Numbered from the stretch's first letter, positions 52,659-62,287 are shown. The stretch: 64,000 bases of DNA from Chitinibacter bivalviorum (GCF_013403565.1 NZ_CP058627.1:2542001-2606000); one strand, 5' to 3'. The notes: a model not told the origin generated them from the letters alone. A program made the numbers and translations.

Positions 52659-52920
52659 GCTTTGTTTCAATTGCAAAAGTGCACCGCAAAAAAACACGCA
52701 GACAGCAAAACGAAGTCTAGCTACCGGGAATGGAAAATATTGAGCTCAATGAGAGCCCTGCAAAAGCATCACCTTCCGCGACAAAACCATGGTTCGCACA
52801 CGAGGCTCGCCTCCATTTGTCTGTCACTCGAGTCTCAGAGCCTATCTATGCAGGATTTGCAGAATATGAACTAGGCCGTTCTGCTAAAATTGTGGGGTTT
52901 TGCTTTTTAGTTTCCGCGCC

Positions 52921-53805
52921 ATGGATTTATCACCACGTACATCGCGCTTGCTCAATACCTGCCTGCAGTTAGAGCAGCAATTGTCCACGCCTTGGCGGCT
53001 TGATGACCTCGCACGAAATGCATCTTATTCGGCCACTCACTTTGAGCGGGTCTTCGCTGAGCTGACCGGTCATACTCCGATTGATTATCTCCAGCAGCGT
53101 CGCTTACTTCGTGCCGCCTTACGCACTCGGCATGAAAATACCCCATTACTCCAAATCGCCCATGAAACAGGGTTTAGCTCAGATAGTGTTTTTTCCCGCA
53201 ATTTTCGCAAAGCTTTTGGCTTTGCTCCTCGCGATTGGCGCAAAGGGGCATGGCTAGAGTTTCACCTCGATATACAGGCGCGTTGGCGGCGATTGCATCA
53301 GAGTGATCCTCAAGGCACCAGCGATGAATCCTTAATGGCATCACTCGAAGCGTGCAAACCAGATATCGCACTCAGCGCAAGAGTTAGATTTTGCCCCCGC
53401 TTACCCATCTGGTGTACCAGACGCTTTGGGCTCTGGGGACGTTACGCCGCAGAATATGGGCAGATACTGAAAAACACCCTGCCTTCGGGTGAGCGTCCAC
53501 CCTTATGGTGCGCCATCACCCGGGAAGATCCAGGTTTTATTACCGGTGAACAAGGATTTGCTGAATGGGCGGTACTGGCAACAGGTGCGCCACCAGAGGG
53601 TTGGCTGGTCGATAAAATGCCAGCAGGATACTATTTATGCCTAGCTTATCGAGGAGCGGGTGCGCAATTTCGCTGGTTATATAGTGACTGGCTCGAATGC
53701 CAGCAACGCTGGATTCCCGATGCCAGTCGACCCCACCTTCATCTTTTTCGCAATAACGGCGCAATCGAACACGGCGAATTGCGCCTACCCGTTAGGCTGG
53801 CTTAA
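52921..53805 (+). CDS. AraC-family regulator with GyrI-like effector domain
   Basis: 294 aa from the ATG at 52921. N-terminal double helix-turn-helix (WRLDDLARNASYSATHFERVFAELTGHTPIDYLQQRRL and IAHETGFSSDSVFSRNFRKAFGFAPRDWRKG, about residues 20-115) followed by a GyrI/SbmC-like effector domain (about 150-290: CTRRFGLWGRYAAEYGQILK, AGYYLCLAYRGAGAQF). This is the Rob/MarA-plus-GyrI layout of AraC regulators that bind small hydrophobic ligands. Target genes are not evident. Confidence 0.85.
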   Translation: MDLSPRTSRLLNTCLQLEQQLSTPWRLDDLARNASYSATHFERVFAELTGHTPIDYLQQRRLLRAALRTRHENTPLLQIAHETGFSSDSVFSRNFRKAFGFAPRDWRKGAWLEFHLDIQARWRRLHQSDPQGTSDESLMASLEACKPDIALSARVRFCPRLPIWCTRRFGLWGRYAAEYGQILKNTLPSGERPPLWCAITREDPGFITGEQGFAEWAVLATGAPPEGWLVDKMPAGYYLCLAYRGAGAQFRWLYSDWLECQQRWIPDASRPHLHLFRNNGAIEHGELRLPVRLA

Positions 53806-54085
53806 AAAACGCAATTTTCGTCAAGTACGTCAGCATCAAATGCGTATGATGACCAAGCATTTTATGACAGGTGAGCCTGATCTTATCCGGCTTTGGGTCG
53901 AAGGCGCTTGCTCAGTAAACCGTGCGTTCAAGGAAAAACCACCCTCCTTTCATGCTGAAGCGGCAGTTCTTCCACGACAAAAACAACACGCAAAAAATGT
54001 GAACAGATGTCCTAATTCGATCTAGCCGACCTGCCAGACCAATTCAGACCCAGCATTAATCTTTGTTCAAAATGAGTCATTTATC

Positions 54086-56488
54086 ATGATAAAAAAAATA
54101 ATAGCAGTCACTGCTCTCATCCTTAGCGCATGCGGAGGAGGCGGTGGCGGGGGAGGTAGTGCAGATCTATCCGTTTCGACAGATCGACAAGCACTCAATA
54201 TCTCATTTGTGGAAGGCAGTAGCGCACCAAGCGGTACGATTGAAGTCAGAACTAGTGGCACAGCCCGCGATGCGGTGTATGTCGGCGGCGCATGGACAGG
54301 CAAAGCCATTAGCAAGATGACCTACACCCTCGGTACGACAACCGCGACCTTTAACACCACGGTCGACCCGAACCTAGCGGCAGGCACCTATTCAGGCATG
54401 ATCACCCTCTTGGCCTGCAAAGATATGAATTGCAACGCCCATTACGCAGGTTCACCGATGAAAATCCCCTACACCATCACGGTGTCAGCGGGCTTGACCG
54501 TCACATCGGGACCGACCACTCTCGCCAGCGTGCCAGGTACTGGCGTCAACGGGAATATTAAAGTGCAACTACCAGCAGGTGCGACAAGCCTGAGCGCAGT
54601 GGTAGCCCCAAATTTGGACGCAACAACACCCTGGCTCAGCGCCAAGGTGACGGGCACAACGGTGGAACTCAGTGCCGCGGCCATGCCAAGTGTGGGCACT
54701 TACAAAAACAACCTCACCTTAACTGCTCGCGATGCAAACCAGCAGGTGATCTCTACCAAAAACATCAGCATTGAGTACACGGTGAATACACCCAATACGC
54801 AATTGATTACCATTGGTGGCGACACTCAGACTGCAGACTTGTTAAAAACTTGGTCCACACCAGCGCAGAGCAATGGGGCAACAGGCACCTGGACAGCCCG
54901 CAGCGATAGCAACTGGCTAAAAATCATCACTCCGACGGGGCAATCTGGCGGCAACTTGAGCTATCAGATCGATCCAGCGCAAATTAGCGCGGTGGGAAAT
55001 TTTGCCGAGCAGCCATTAAGCGGCACAATCACACTCACACCAGATCAAAGCAATCAGCCTGTGCGCCAATTGCAGGTGCAGCTTGAAAAGAAACTACCCG
55101 AGATCACGTCAGCCATGCCGACGGGTCTAGTCAACCAGAGTAATCAATTGATCGTACGTGGCCGAGGGTTTGCCAGCCTGCAAAACCCAGCAGCACGACT
55201 TGTCATCACCCCAAGCTTGAGCACAAACGCGGTGACGGTTGTTAACGATACAGAACTGCGCATTCAGTTGCCAGGCGCGGCAGCGGGTACGTATACATTG
55301 AGCATGGGCAATGCACTTAATGCGACGATGAATAGTTCTGCAAGCTACAACGTCGTTAGTATTCCAAGTTTGACGTATACCGAGCTTCCGGCTGCAACGG
55401 GTCGCTCTACAGCACTGATTTTTGATCCATTACGTCAGGCCATCTTTGCAATATCCAGCGGTATTAACAATACCGACGGCCACATCACGCGCTATGTCAA
55501 AAATGACAGCAGTTGGAATACTCTAGGTACGACAACTATTCCGAATTTGCTCAATGCCAATTTGAGCCCCGATCTAAGTCAACTGATCGTCGCAACGACC
55601 AATGGCGATATTTCAATGCGTGACCCTGTGACACTTGCAGAATTAAAGCGTGTCAATTATCCAGAAGGGCTGGGCAATAAAGCACCCTATATCAACTCAC
55701 ATGGGCTCTCGATCAGCAATGACAATAAAGTTTGGCTAGCGCTAAGCAACGCCGGACAATGGGGAGGCTTGGGCTATTTTGATTTGCAAACACTGACCTT
55801 TAGCAATTTGACATACCGTGATGCATACAATGGCCCCGGCTTTGCTCATTCTGGTAACGGCGAGCGTGTCGTCTTTAGCCCAAGCTATGGGATATCCCCA
55901 GCGTCAACATTGCGCTACTTCAATGCCGCAGATCATACATTGCAAACTGCGCCGCATGATTTAACGACCTCTAGCGATATTCATCTGAATACCGACGGCA
56001 CACGTATGGTTTTCAATGGCCGCATCTATGACGGTGCATTCAATGTGCTTGGCAGCTTGACCTTGCCCGATAGCAATTACTCAATCGAACGGGTCGTACT
56101 GTCGCCTGATGGCAGTCGTGCTTACGTCTTGGCGGTAAATTACAATTTGTACTCGCAAAACTCGACCACAGCACCCGAGCCAGCGAGCAAACCGAAGATC
56201 TATGTCTTTAATACTAGCGCATCTAATGCAGGCGTGCCTGTCGTTGGTAATTTTGATTTAGCCAGTTATCCGATGTGTTGGTATAACGATCTGTATAAAA
56301 CAAACCCTTGCGGTAATACCCCGCTGGAAATTACGCCGGATGGCCTGAATCTGATCATCAGTGGCACGAAAAAACTGATCATTCAGCCGATTCCTGCGCC
56401 ACTTCGCCCAGCGTCTAGTTCTTCGCTCAAATCAGTTCGGCAGCTCGGTAGCAGCAAAGTACAGATGCAGGAATGGAAAATGCATTAA
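54086..56488 (+). CDS. surface lipoprotein with beta-sandwich repeats, IPT domain and propeller
   Basis: 800 aa. Signal and lipobox ALILSAC, then an eight-Gly linker. Three similar Ig/BACON-like modules (about 25-110, 115-215, 220-325; ends such as GTYSGMITLLACKD, GTYKNNLTLTARD and PLSGTITLTPDQ). An IPT/TIG domain (about 335-425, VRGRGFASLQNP ... GTYTLSMGNA) is followed by a propeller-like half (430-770) with SPDLSQLIVATTNGD and SPDGSRAYVLAVN. Probably an outer-membrane-anchored adhesin or binding protein. Monocistronic with a terminator. Specific function unknown. Confidence 0.8.
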   Translation: MIKKIIAVTALILSACGGGGGGGGSADLSVSTDRQALNISFVEGSSAPSGTIEVRTSGTARDAVYVGGAWTGKAISKMTYTLGTTTATFNTTVDPNLAAGTYSGMITLLACKDMNCNAHYAGSPMKIPYTITVSAGLTVTSGPTTLASVPGTGVNGNIKVQLPAGATSLSAVVAPNLDATTPWLSAKVTGTTVELSAAAMPSVGTYKNNLTLTARDANQQVISTKNISIEYTVNTPNTQLITIGGDTQTADLLKTWSTPAQSNGATGTWTARSDSNWLKIITPTGQSGGNLSYQIDPAQISAVGNFAEQPLSGTITLTPDQSNQPVRQLQVQLEKKLPEITSAMPTGLVNQSNQLIVRGRGFASLQNPAARLVITPSLSTNAVTVVNDTELRIQLPGAAAGTYTLSMGNALNATMNSSASYNVVSIPSLTYTELPAATGRSTALIFDPLRQAIFAISSGINNTDGHITRYVKNDSSWNTLGTTTIPNLLNANLSPDLSQLIVATTNGDISMRDPVTLAELKRVNYPEGLGNKAPYINSHGLSISNDNKVWLALSNAGQWGGLGYFDLQTLTFSNLTYRDAYNGPGFAHSGNGERVVFSPSYGISPASTLRYFNAADHTLQTAPHDLTTSSDIHLNTDGTRMVFNGRIYDGAFNVLGSLTLPDSNYSIERVVLSPDGSRAYVLAVNYNLYSQNSTTAPEPASKPKIYVFNTSASNAGVPVVGNFDLASYPMCWYNDLYKTNPCGNTPLEITPDGLNLIISGTKKLIIQPIPAPLRPASSSSLKSVRQLGSSKVQMQEWKMH

Positions 56489-56510
56489 TCTCGACGGTAT
56501 CTGGTACGAA

Positions 56511-56539
56511 AAAAGCGCACTGAAGTGCGCTTTTTTTTT
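56511..56539 (+). terminator. terminator of the 800-aa lipoprotein gene
   Basis: AAAAGCGCACT / AGTGCGCTTTT stem with GA loop and nine T. Confidence 0.9.
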
Positions 56540-56609
56540 GCCATTCTGTCTAAGCGAGCCTTCTCCTCAAAATTCCGACTTGAGGGGATAACGTCGGCAA
56601 GAAACTCAG

Positions 56610-56660
56610 TAGGTATATTACTGAAGGCATTCACCTAAAATAATCACAGCAATATACCCA
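56610..56660. repeat. dispersed palindromic repeat, copy 6
   Basis: TAGGTATATT and AATATACCCA pair over 10 bp with one mismatch, 51 bp overall. It ends one base before the stop codon of the 70-aa minus-strand gene. Confidence 0.65.
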
Positions 56661-56873
56661 TCAGTCTTTTTTCTTTCGCTTTAATAATTCCAGCTCCTGC
56701 TTTTCGAGATAGCGTTGCGCAGCGGCCTCTCTGCCTGCGAGCTTTCTATTTTTCAGCGCATCATTCAAACCTTGCCGACGTTGCTCGTTGATCAAATCAT
56801 CCTCAATATGGCCCGCCTCTTGCATGGCTTTTTTCAGCGCTTTGGCTTCTTGCTTGGCTTGATTGATTCCCAT
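56661..56873 (-). CDS. small charged coiled-coil protein, unknown
   Basis: 70 aa with AGGAGC ribosome site. Lys/Glu/Ala-rich, predicted helical coiled coil ending in LLKRKKKD. No family recognised. Its stop codon abuts the palindromic repeat copy 6. Confidence 0.6.
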   Translation of the reverse strand: MGINQAKQEAKALKKAMQEAGHIEDDLINEQRRQGLNDALKNRKLAGREAAAQRYLEKQELELLKRKKKD

Positions 56874-56934
56874 GATGAGCTCCTAACTTGATTGGAATGA
56901 GCTTGCCTTGCACGGCGCCAAAATGCAATCGCTC

Positions 56935-58011
56935 TTAGCGGCTCGCCATCAACCTGATCGGTTTTCGCTGCGCCCCAAAACAGCCTTGATACACACCAAA
57001 ATGCCCCGCTATCTGTTCTCCACATAGGGGGCATTGGCCACTATTGCTCAGCTGATACGACACGATCTGATACCAGTCCCGCACGATCAGTGGCGCATTA
57101 CACGCAGGGCAATGCGTCGTCCCGCCCTGCGTATCATGCACATTGCCGGTATACACATAATGCAAGCCACAACGGCGGGCGATTTGCGCCGCACGCGTGA
57201 GCGTAGCGGCTGGCGTAGGCGGTAAATCGCGCATTTTGTAGTCGGGATGAAAGGCGGTGAAATGCAACGGTACATCAGGGCCAAGCTCGCGCATAACCCA
57301 TTCGCATTCGGCTTGGATTTCCGCATCGCTGTCGTTCTCACCCGGGATCAGTAGCGTCGTGATTTCGAGCCACACGGCCGTTTCGTGGTACAGATACTTG
57401 AGCGTATCGAGTACCACGGCCAGCTCCGCACCGCAGAGTTTGTGATAAAACCGCTCGGTAAAACCTTTCAGATCGACATTGGCCGCATCCATCAACGAGA
57501 AAAATTCGACCCGCGCTGGGCCATCGATATAGCCCGCCGTTACCGCCACCGTCTTGATCCCTGCCGCGCGACACGCCGTGGCGACATCGACGGCGTATTC
57601 CAGAAAAATCACCGGGTCGTTGTAGGTAAACGCAATACTTTTGCAGCCATGCTGCTGCGCAGCGGCCGCCAGCATCGCGGGCGTGGCGCTATCCATCAGC
57701 GTATCCATTTCCCGCGACTTGGAAATATCCCAATTTTGGCAAAACTTGCACGCCAAATTGCAGCCCGCTGTACCAAAGCTCAACACACTGGAGCCCGGAT
57801 AAAAATGATTCAGCGGTTTTTTCTCGATCGGGTCGATGCAAAACCCCGAGCTGCGCCCCCATGTGGTCAGCACGATTTGCTGGTTTTCACACATACGAAC
57901 AAAACACGCGCCGCGCTGACCTTCGTGCAGTTTGCAGGCGCGCGGGCACACATTGCACTCAATGCGACCATCGTTTAAACGCTGCCAATATCGCCCAATG
58001 ACATTGCTCAT
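56935..58011 (-). CDS. amrS: AmmeMemoRadiSam system radical SAM enzyme
   Basis: 358 aa. Starts with the ECNVCPRACKLHEGQRGACFVR motif (four extra Cys), then the radical SAM cluster TAGCNLACKFCQNWDISKS (Cys-x3-Cys-x2-Cys), and ends with a zinc-ribbon-like CPACNAPL ... CPLCGEQI. This is the radical SAM partner of the MEMO1/AMMECR1 set; reaction still unknown. Overlaps the fused MEMO-AMMECR1 gene by four bases. Confidence 0.93.
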   Translation of the reverse strand: MSNVIGRYWQRLNDGRIECNVCPRACKLHEGQRGACFVRMCENQQIVLTTWGRSSGFCIDPIEKKPLNHFYPGSSVLSFGTAGCNLACKFCQNWDISKSREMDTLMDSATPAMLAAAAQQHGCKSIAFTYNDPVIFLEYAVDVATACRAAGIKTVAVTAGYIDGPARVEFFSLMDAANVDLKGFTERFYHKLCGAELAVVLDTLKYLYHETAVWLEITTLLIPGENDSDAEIQAECEWVMRELGPDVPLHFTAFHPDYKMRDLPPTPAATLTRAAQIARRCGLHYVYTGNVHDTQGGTTHCPACNAPLIVRDWYQIVSYQLSNSGQCPLCGEQIAGHFGVYQGCFGAQRKPIRLMASR

Positions 58012-59402
58012 GGCTCGACTTCCTCAGCAGCCTGCCAGCGCTCAACTTGATAGCGCTGCAAACGAATCTCAGGCGACCAAAAATGCGCACTCAAGCCAGC
58101 TTTGAGTTTCAGTTGCGCCAGAAAATCGCGCGGCTCTGGCAATGACTCCCACACTTGCGGCAAGAAAGTCGCGCGATGATGGTGGTATTCCAAAATCACG
58201 CCATCGCGCAGCGGTACCAGCTGATCACAAGCATCCTGTTCACTCGTCACCTCAAACGGCGCAGGTCGGCTCAAGAGCGACACTTCTATCCTTAAACCCG
58301 CCCACTCGGCGCGACTTAATGGCGCAAAACGCCAATCCTGCGTCGCCGCCGCGCGCGCATTGTGCGCCACGTCGTCAAGCAAGCGGCGAGCACTAGCTAT
58401 TGAGCCGACACAACCACGTAGCCGCCCTTCTCGCTCCAGCGTCACAAAGGTTGAGCCTGCTTCATGCAACTCGGGCAAATCGGGCATATCCACATCAAGC
58501 TCAATCCCCACCGTCGCCGCCACATTAAGACGCGCCAATTGCAACAGGGCGGCGCCCAATGCCTCATGGTGACTGACCGCCTTCTGCTGCACAGATAAAG
58601 TTGATGGTTGTACCGCCCCAAACCAAGCCACCGCGCCATAGCCGACGACGCGTACGCGATCTCCGGCAGTATCGCCTGAATTGCGTAAATCAAGTTGCTG
58701 GGCGACCAAGCCACGCGCTTTGGCGACCACGAGCAATGCATTGAGCGCATGACAACCACAAGCGTCCTCGCCATTGAGCAGTGGCTCGGCGGCCAGTATG
58801 TGTTGCATCGTCTTCGCATCGTGCCGCTGCGCATCGGCATAGGGCGAATAATGCGAAAAGTCGGAGCTAAGGATGACCAACGTTTGCTCATCCCACAAAG
58901 TCGCAATCAGCCGCACCAAATCCTCACGCCGCGCATCGCCGACCACGATGGGCAAGATCGAACACTGTGGCAGTAGCGTCTGAATAAACGGCAGTTGAAC
59001 TTCCAGCGAATGCTCTTGCGCGTGCGGTGCATCATCGAGCACCGCGCCAGACAAACCCAAGGCGATCTGCCGCATTCCTTCATTGACCAGCACATCGCCC
59101 AATGGCGTGTGAAACGCCACAACAGAAGGCAGCGCAAAACCGCGAAACGCCACGCGATGCGCTGGGCCCAGCAACAAAATGCGCTCAAACGCCGCGCCGC
59201 CCGCCAGCAGGCGATACGCGCTGGCCGCAATATCGGCCGAATAGACATAACCCGCATGCGGCACCAACAAGGCGCAGGGCGTAGGCAAATGAGCTTTGGG
59301 ATGGCCAATGCGGTCTTGAATATCACGGCGCAAAACAGCAGCATCGTCGGGATAAAACAACCCCGCGACCGCAGGTGGGCGAATGGATCGCATTGAGAAC
59401 AT
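58008..59402 (-). CDS. AmmeMemoRadiSam fusion: MEMO1-like (AmrB) plus AMMECR1 (AmrA)
   Basis: 464 aa from the ATG at 59402 (GGAGG six bases upstream); an earlier ATG at 59426 lies before that site. Residues about 1-265 form the MEMO domain (RPPAVAGLFYPDD, LLVPHAGYVYSADIAASAYRLL, LLLGPAHRVAFRGFALP, LSSDFSHYSPYADAQRHD, GCHALNALL), and about 285-460 the AMMECR1 domain (GSTFVTLEREGRLRGCVGSIASARRLLDDVAHNARAAATQD, LRIEVSLLSRP). Fused in one chain here, whereas they are often separate. First gene of a two-gene operon with the radical SAM enzyme. Confidence 0.92.
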   Translation of the reverse strand: MFSMRSIRPPAVAGLFYPDDAAVLRRDIQDRIGHPKAHLPTPCALLVPHAGYVYSADIAASAYRLLAGGAAFERILLLGPAHRVAFRGFALPSVVAFHTPLGDVLVNEGMRQIALGLSGAVLDDAPHAQEHSLEVQLPFIQTLLPQCSILPIVVGDARREDLVRLIATLWDEQTLVILSSDFSHYSPYADAQRHDAKTMQHILAAEPLLNGEDACGCHALNALLVVAKARGLVAQQLDLRNSGDTAGDRVRVVGYGAVAWFGAVQPSTLSVQQKAVSHHEALGAALLQLARLNVAATVGIELDVDMPDLPELHEAGSTFVTLEREGRLRGCVGSIASARRLLDDVAHNARAAATQDWRFAPLSRAEWAGLRIEVSLLSRPAPFEVTSEQDACDQLVPLRDGVILEYHHHRATFLPQVWESLPEPRDFLAQLKLKAGLSAHFWSPEIRLQRYQVERWQAAEEVEP

Positions 59403-59718
59403 AACAGCCTCCGTATGGGTGCTCATTTCATTCTAGTTCGCGCCTTTATTTGCATGTTTTTATTCGATGGGCGTGGGTATGGCCACAAAATCAAGCATTA
59501 ATAAAACACATAAAAGCATACCCAGCAGGCTTAACAAGAAATCAGATTATTACCTTTTAAATCAAAGCGATAAAAATACGATCAGTGTCGACAAGATGCC
59601 AAAAATTACCCAGTTGGCATGTGACTTTGTGCCGAGAAGTAAAATGTAAAAGTGCATACACTGCACAGCATGACAAGTGATTAACACTTGATGAAACGAG
59701 ATCAACAGGAGTTACACC
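59403..59718. other. divergent region before the SCPU gene
   Basis: 316 bp, AT-rich. It holds the most perfect copy of the dispersed palindromic repeat (59474-59524) and the promoters of the AmmeMemoRadiSam operon and of the SCPU-domain gene. No other gene seen. Confidence 0.5.
59474..59524. repeat. dispersed palindromic repeat, copy 7
   Basis: TGGGTATG and CATACCCA, a perfect 8-bp inverted repeat 51 bp apart, with GGCC after the left end as in copy 1. Confidence 0.65.
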
Positions 59719-60180
59719 ATGAAACGCACTTTGATTGCTGCCCTTTTGAGTTTGACCACGGTATTGGCCAGCGGTACCGCTTTGGCTGCATCGAAAAACG
59801 TGCAAATCAATGCCAATGTGGTGGGCGCCTGTGAGTTTGTTGATGGCCAAGATGCCACCATCGATATGGGTAATCTAAGTGGTAATGGTTCTGGCAGCTA
59901 TTTGCAAAGTGCTGACATCCATTTTTGGTGTAGCAAAGGCATTTCGTATCAGGTGTCTGCCGATCACGGCCAGCATGCCGTGGGCAACCAGAATAATCTG
60001 GAAGTGGCAGGCCATAAATTACCTTATGAGCTGATATTGAGTGAAGTGTCGGGTACTGGCCGCGGCATTGATTTGCCCCAAGAGCTCCGAGCTTCGGCGA
60101 TGATTCACCAAACCGACGTCGCCAATGCGTATGTCGCCAATGGCTATACCGACACCGTCGTCGTCACCGTTACTTTTTAA
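59719..60180 (+). CDS. exported spore-coat-U (SCPU) domain protein
   Basis: 153 aa with AGGAG ribosome site and signal peptide (KRTLIAALLSLTTVLASGTALAASK). Mature chain NVQINANVVGACEFVDGQDATIDMGNLSG, then one more Cys (HFWCSKGISYQVSAD) and the end TDTVVVTVTF: the SCPU (chaperone-usher type F17-like) pilin pattern. Normally found next to chaperone and usher genes; here it is alone. Confidence 0.8.
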   Translation: MKRTLIAALLSLTTVLASGTALAASKNVQINANVVGACEFVDGQDATIDMGNLSGNGSGSYLQSADIHFWCSKGISYQVSADHGQHAVGNQNNLEVAGHKLPYELILSEVSGTGRGIDLPQELRASAMIHQTDVANAYVANGYTDTVVVTVTF

Positions 60181-60278
60181 GCCGCGCCGCCAATCACCCA
60201 AATCCGGGCTAGGCGGCTGTAAGCGTGTAAAATAAGCCCGCGTCGCCCTGTGGCGACTTTGGTTTATTTGTGAGCGCC

Positions 60279-62189
60279 ATGACTGCCTTTCGTGTTTTAT
60301 CCCTCATCCCGCCGATGACCCAGCTCAATACGCCCTACCCTTCGACGGCGTACATCACGGGCTTTTTACGCTCGACCGCGGGCGGTCAGATCGACGCGGT
60401 ACAGGAAGATTTGGCGCTGGCGCTGGTATTGCGGCTGTTTTCGCGCCAGGGTTTAGCCGAAATTCGCGATGCGGCGGCCAAAATACCGCCACGCAAGCAA
60501 AGCCATCAGGTGCAGCATTTTCTGCTCAATTTCGATCATTACGACGCCACCATCACGCCGACCATTGCCTTTTTGCAGGGTCGCGATAGCACAGTGAGCC
60601 ACCGCATTGTGAGCCGCGCCTTTCTACCCGAAGGCGCGCGCTTTGCGCCGATTGACGCCTACACCATCGACGATCAGGAAGACACGATGGCGTGGGCCTT
60701 TGGTGCGCTCGGCACGCAAGACCGCGCCCGCCATCTGGCGACCATGTATTTAAATGATTTATCCGATGTGATCCGCGAAGCGATTGATCCGCGCTTTGAA
60801 TTTGTGCGTTATGCCGAATCACTGGCGATGTCGCAGCCGACTTTTCAGCCGCTCGCCGCGGCGCTGGCGGTCGAACACAATCTGGTCGATGCGACCTTGC
60901 ACGATCTGACTCTGGCCACGATCGACCAGCATCAACCCAATTTAGTGCTGGTATCAGTCCCCTTCCCCGGGGCGGTATATGCCGCATTTCGAATTGCACA
61001 AAGCATTCGCGCCCAATACCCCGAGATCAAGCTCGCGCTGGGCGGCGGCTTTGTCAATACCGAATTGCGCGAGCTGACCGAGCCGCGCGTATTTGATTAC
61101 TTTGATTTTGTCACGCTCGACGATGGCGAGCGCCCGCTGTTGGCGCTGATAGAGCACCTCAAAGGCAAACGCTCACAGCAGCGTTTGGTGCGTACCTTCG
61201 TGCGCGAAGAAGGAAAGGTCAAGTACATTAACCTAATGGAAGCCGACGTGCCTTTCTCTGAGGTCGGTACGCCGACTTGGGATGGTTTGCCACTCGATCG
61301 CTATCTGTCGCTGCTCGATATGCTCAACCCCATGCACCGCCTATGGAGCGATGGGCGCTGGAATAAGCTGACGATTGCGCACGGCTGCTACTGGAAAAAA
61401 TGTAGTTTTTGCGATGTGACGCTCGACTATATTTCGCGCTATGAAACCACCACCGCCGAAATGCTGGTAGATCGCATCGAGGCGATTATTGCGGAAACAG
61501 GTCAAACGGGTTTCCATTTTGTCGATGAAGCCGCGCCGCCCAAAATGCTGCGCGCGCTGGCCGAGGAGCTATTGCGCCGCAAAGTATCGATTTCATGGTG
61601 GGGCAATATTCGCTTTGAAAAATCCTTCACACCCGAGCTGTGCCAATTGCTGGCCGATAGCGGCTGTATTGCGATTTCAGGTGGGCTGGAAGTGGCTTCC
61701 GATCGCCTGCTCAAATTAATGAAAAAGGGCGTTTCAGTCGATCAGGTGGCCCGCGTGACTTACGGCTTTGCCGAGGCCGGCATTTTGGTGCACGCCTACT
61801 TGATGTACGGATTTCCAACACAAACGATCCAAGACACCGTCGATGCGCTCGAATACGTACGCCAGCTGTTTGGCGCTGGCTGTATTCAATCGGGCTTTTT
61901 CCACCGCTTTGCCTGCACCGTGCATTCACCGGTGGGGCAAAACCCCGAGGAATACGGCATTGAGCTCATTGAGCTGCCGCCCGTTTCATTTGCCAAAAAT
62001 GATGTCGGCTTTATCGACAACACACCGATTGATCACGATTTAATGGGGCGCGGCCTGAATAAAGCGCTGTATAACTTTATGCATGGTATTGGCCTCGATG
62101 AAGACCTGCGTAGCTGGTTTGATTGCAAAGTACCGCGCAGCACCGTGCCGCGCCAATTTATCGAGCGGGCGCTGCAAAATCGGGGCTAA
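60279..62189 (+). CDS. B12-binding-domain radical SAM protein
   Basis: 636 aa from the ATG at 60279 (a GTG three codons earlier is possible). N-terminal cobalamin-binding-like domain (about 180-290: HQPNLVLVSVPFPGAVYAAFRIAQSIRAQYPEIKLALGGGFVNTELRE), radical SAM domain (about 365-570) with GCYWKKCSFCDV. The Cys spacing is C-x4-C-x2-C. SWWGNIRFEKSFTPEL, GGLEVASDRLLKLMKKGVS and MYGFPTQTIQDT follow. Cytosolic; reaction unknown. Monocistronic, followed by a repeat copy. Confidence 0.85.
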   Translation: MTAFRVLSLIPPMTQLNTPYPSTAYITGFLRSTAGGQIDAVQEDLALALVLRLFSRQGLAEIRDAAAKIPPRKQSHQVQHFLLNFDHYDATITPTIAFLQGRDSTVSHRIVSRAFLPEGARFAPIDAYTIDDQEDTMAWAFGALGTQDRARHLATMYLNDLSDVIREAIDPRFEFVRYAESLAMSQPTFQPLAAALAVEHNLVDATLHDLTLATIDQHQPNLVLVSVPFPGAVYAAFRIAQSIRAQYPEIKLALGGGFVNTELRELTEPRVFDYFDFVTLDDGERPLLALIEHLKGKRSQQRLVRTFVREEGKVKYINLMEADVPFSEVGTPTWDGLPLDRYLSLLDMLNPMHRLWSDGRWNKLTIAHGCYWKKCSFCDVTLDYISRYETTTAEMLVDRIEAIIAETGQTGFHFVDEAAPPKMLRALAEELLRRKVSISWWGNIRFEKSFTPELCQLLADSGCIAISGGLEVASDRLLKLMKKGVSVDQVARVTYGFAEAGILVHAYLMYGFPTQTIQDTVDALEYVRQLFGAGCIQSGFFHRFACTVHSPVGQNPEEYGIELIELPPVSFAKNDVGFIDNTPIDHDLMGRGLNKALYNFMHGIGLDEDLRSWFDCKVPRSTVPRQFIERALQNRG

Positions 62190-62198
62190 GCTGATTGA

Positions 62199-62254
62199 TG
62201 GGGTATAAGCCTGAACAGCTTATTCAAAAAGAATTTACAAGTAATACTACTACC
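62199..62254. repeat. dispersed palindromic repeat, copy 8
   Basis: TGGGGTATAAGCC ... GTAATACTACTACC, 56 bp, ten bases after the preceding stop codon. The right end is degenerate. Confidence 0.45.
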
Positions 62255-62287
62255 AAGTATTGCTTGATTTAAGGCAGGACAAAGACC

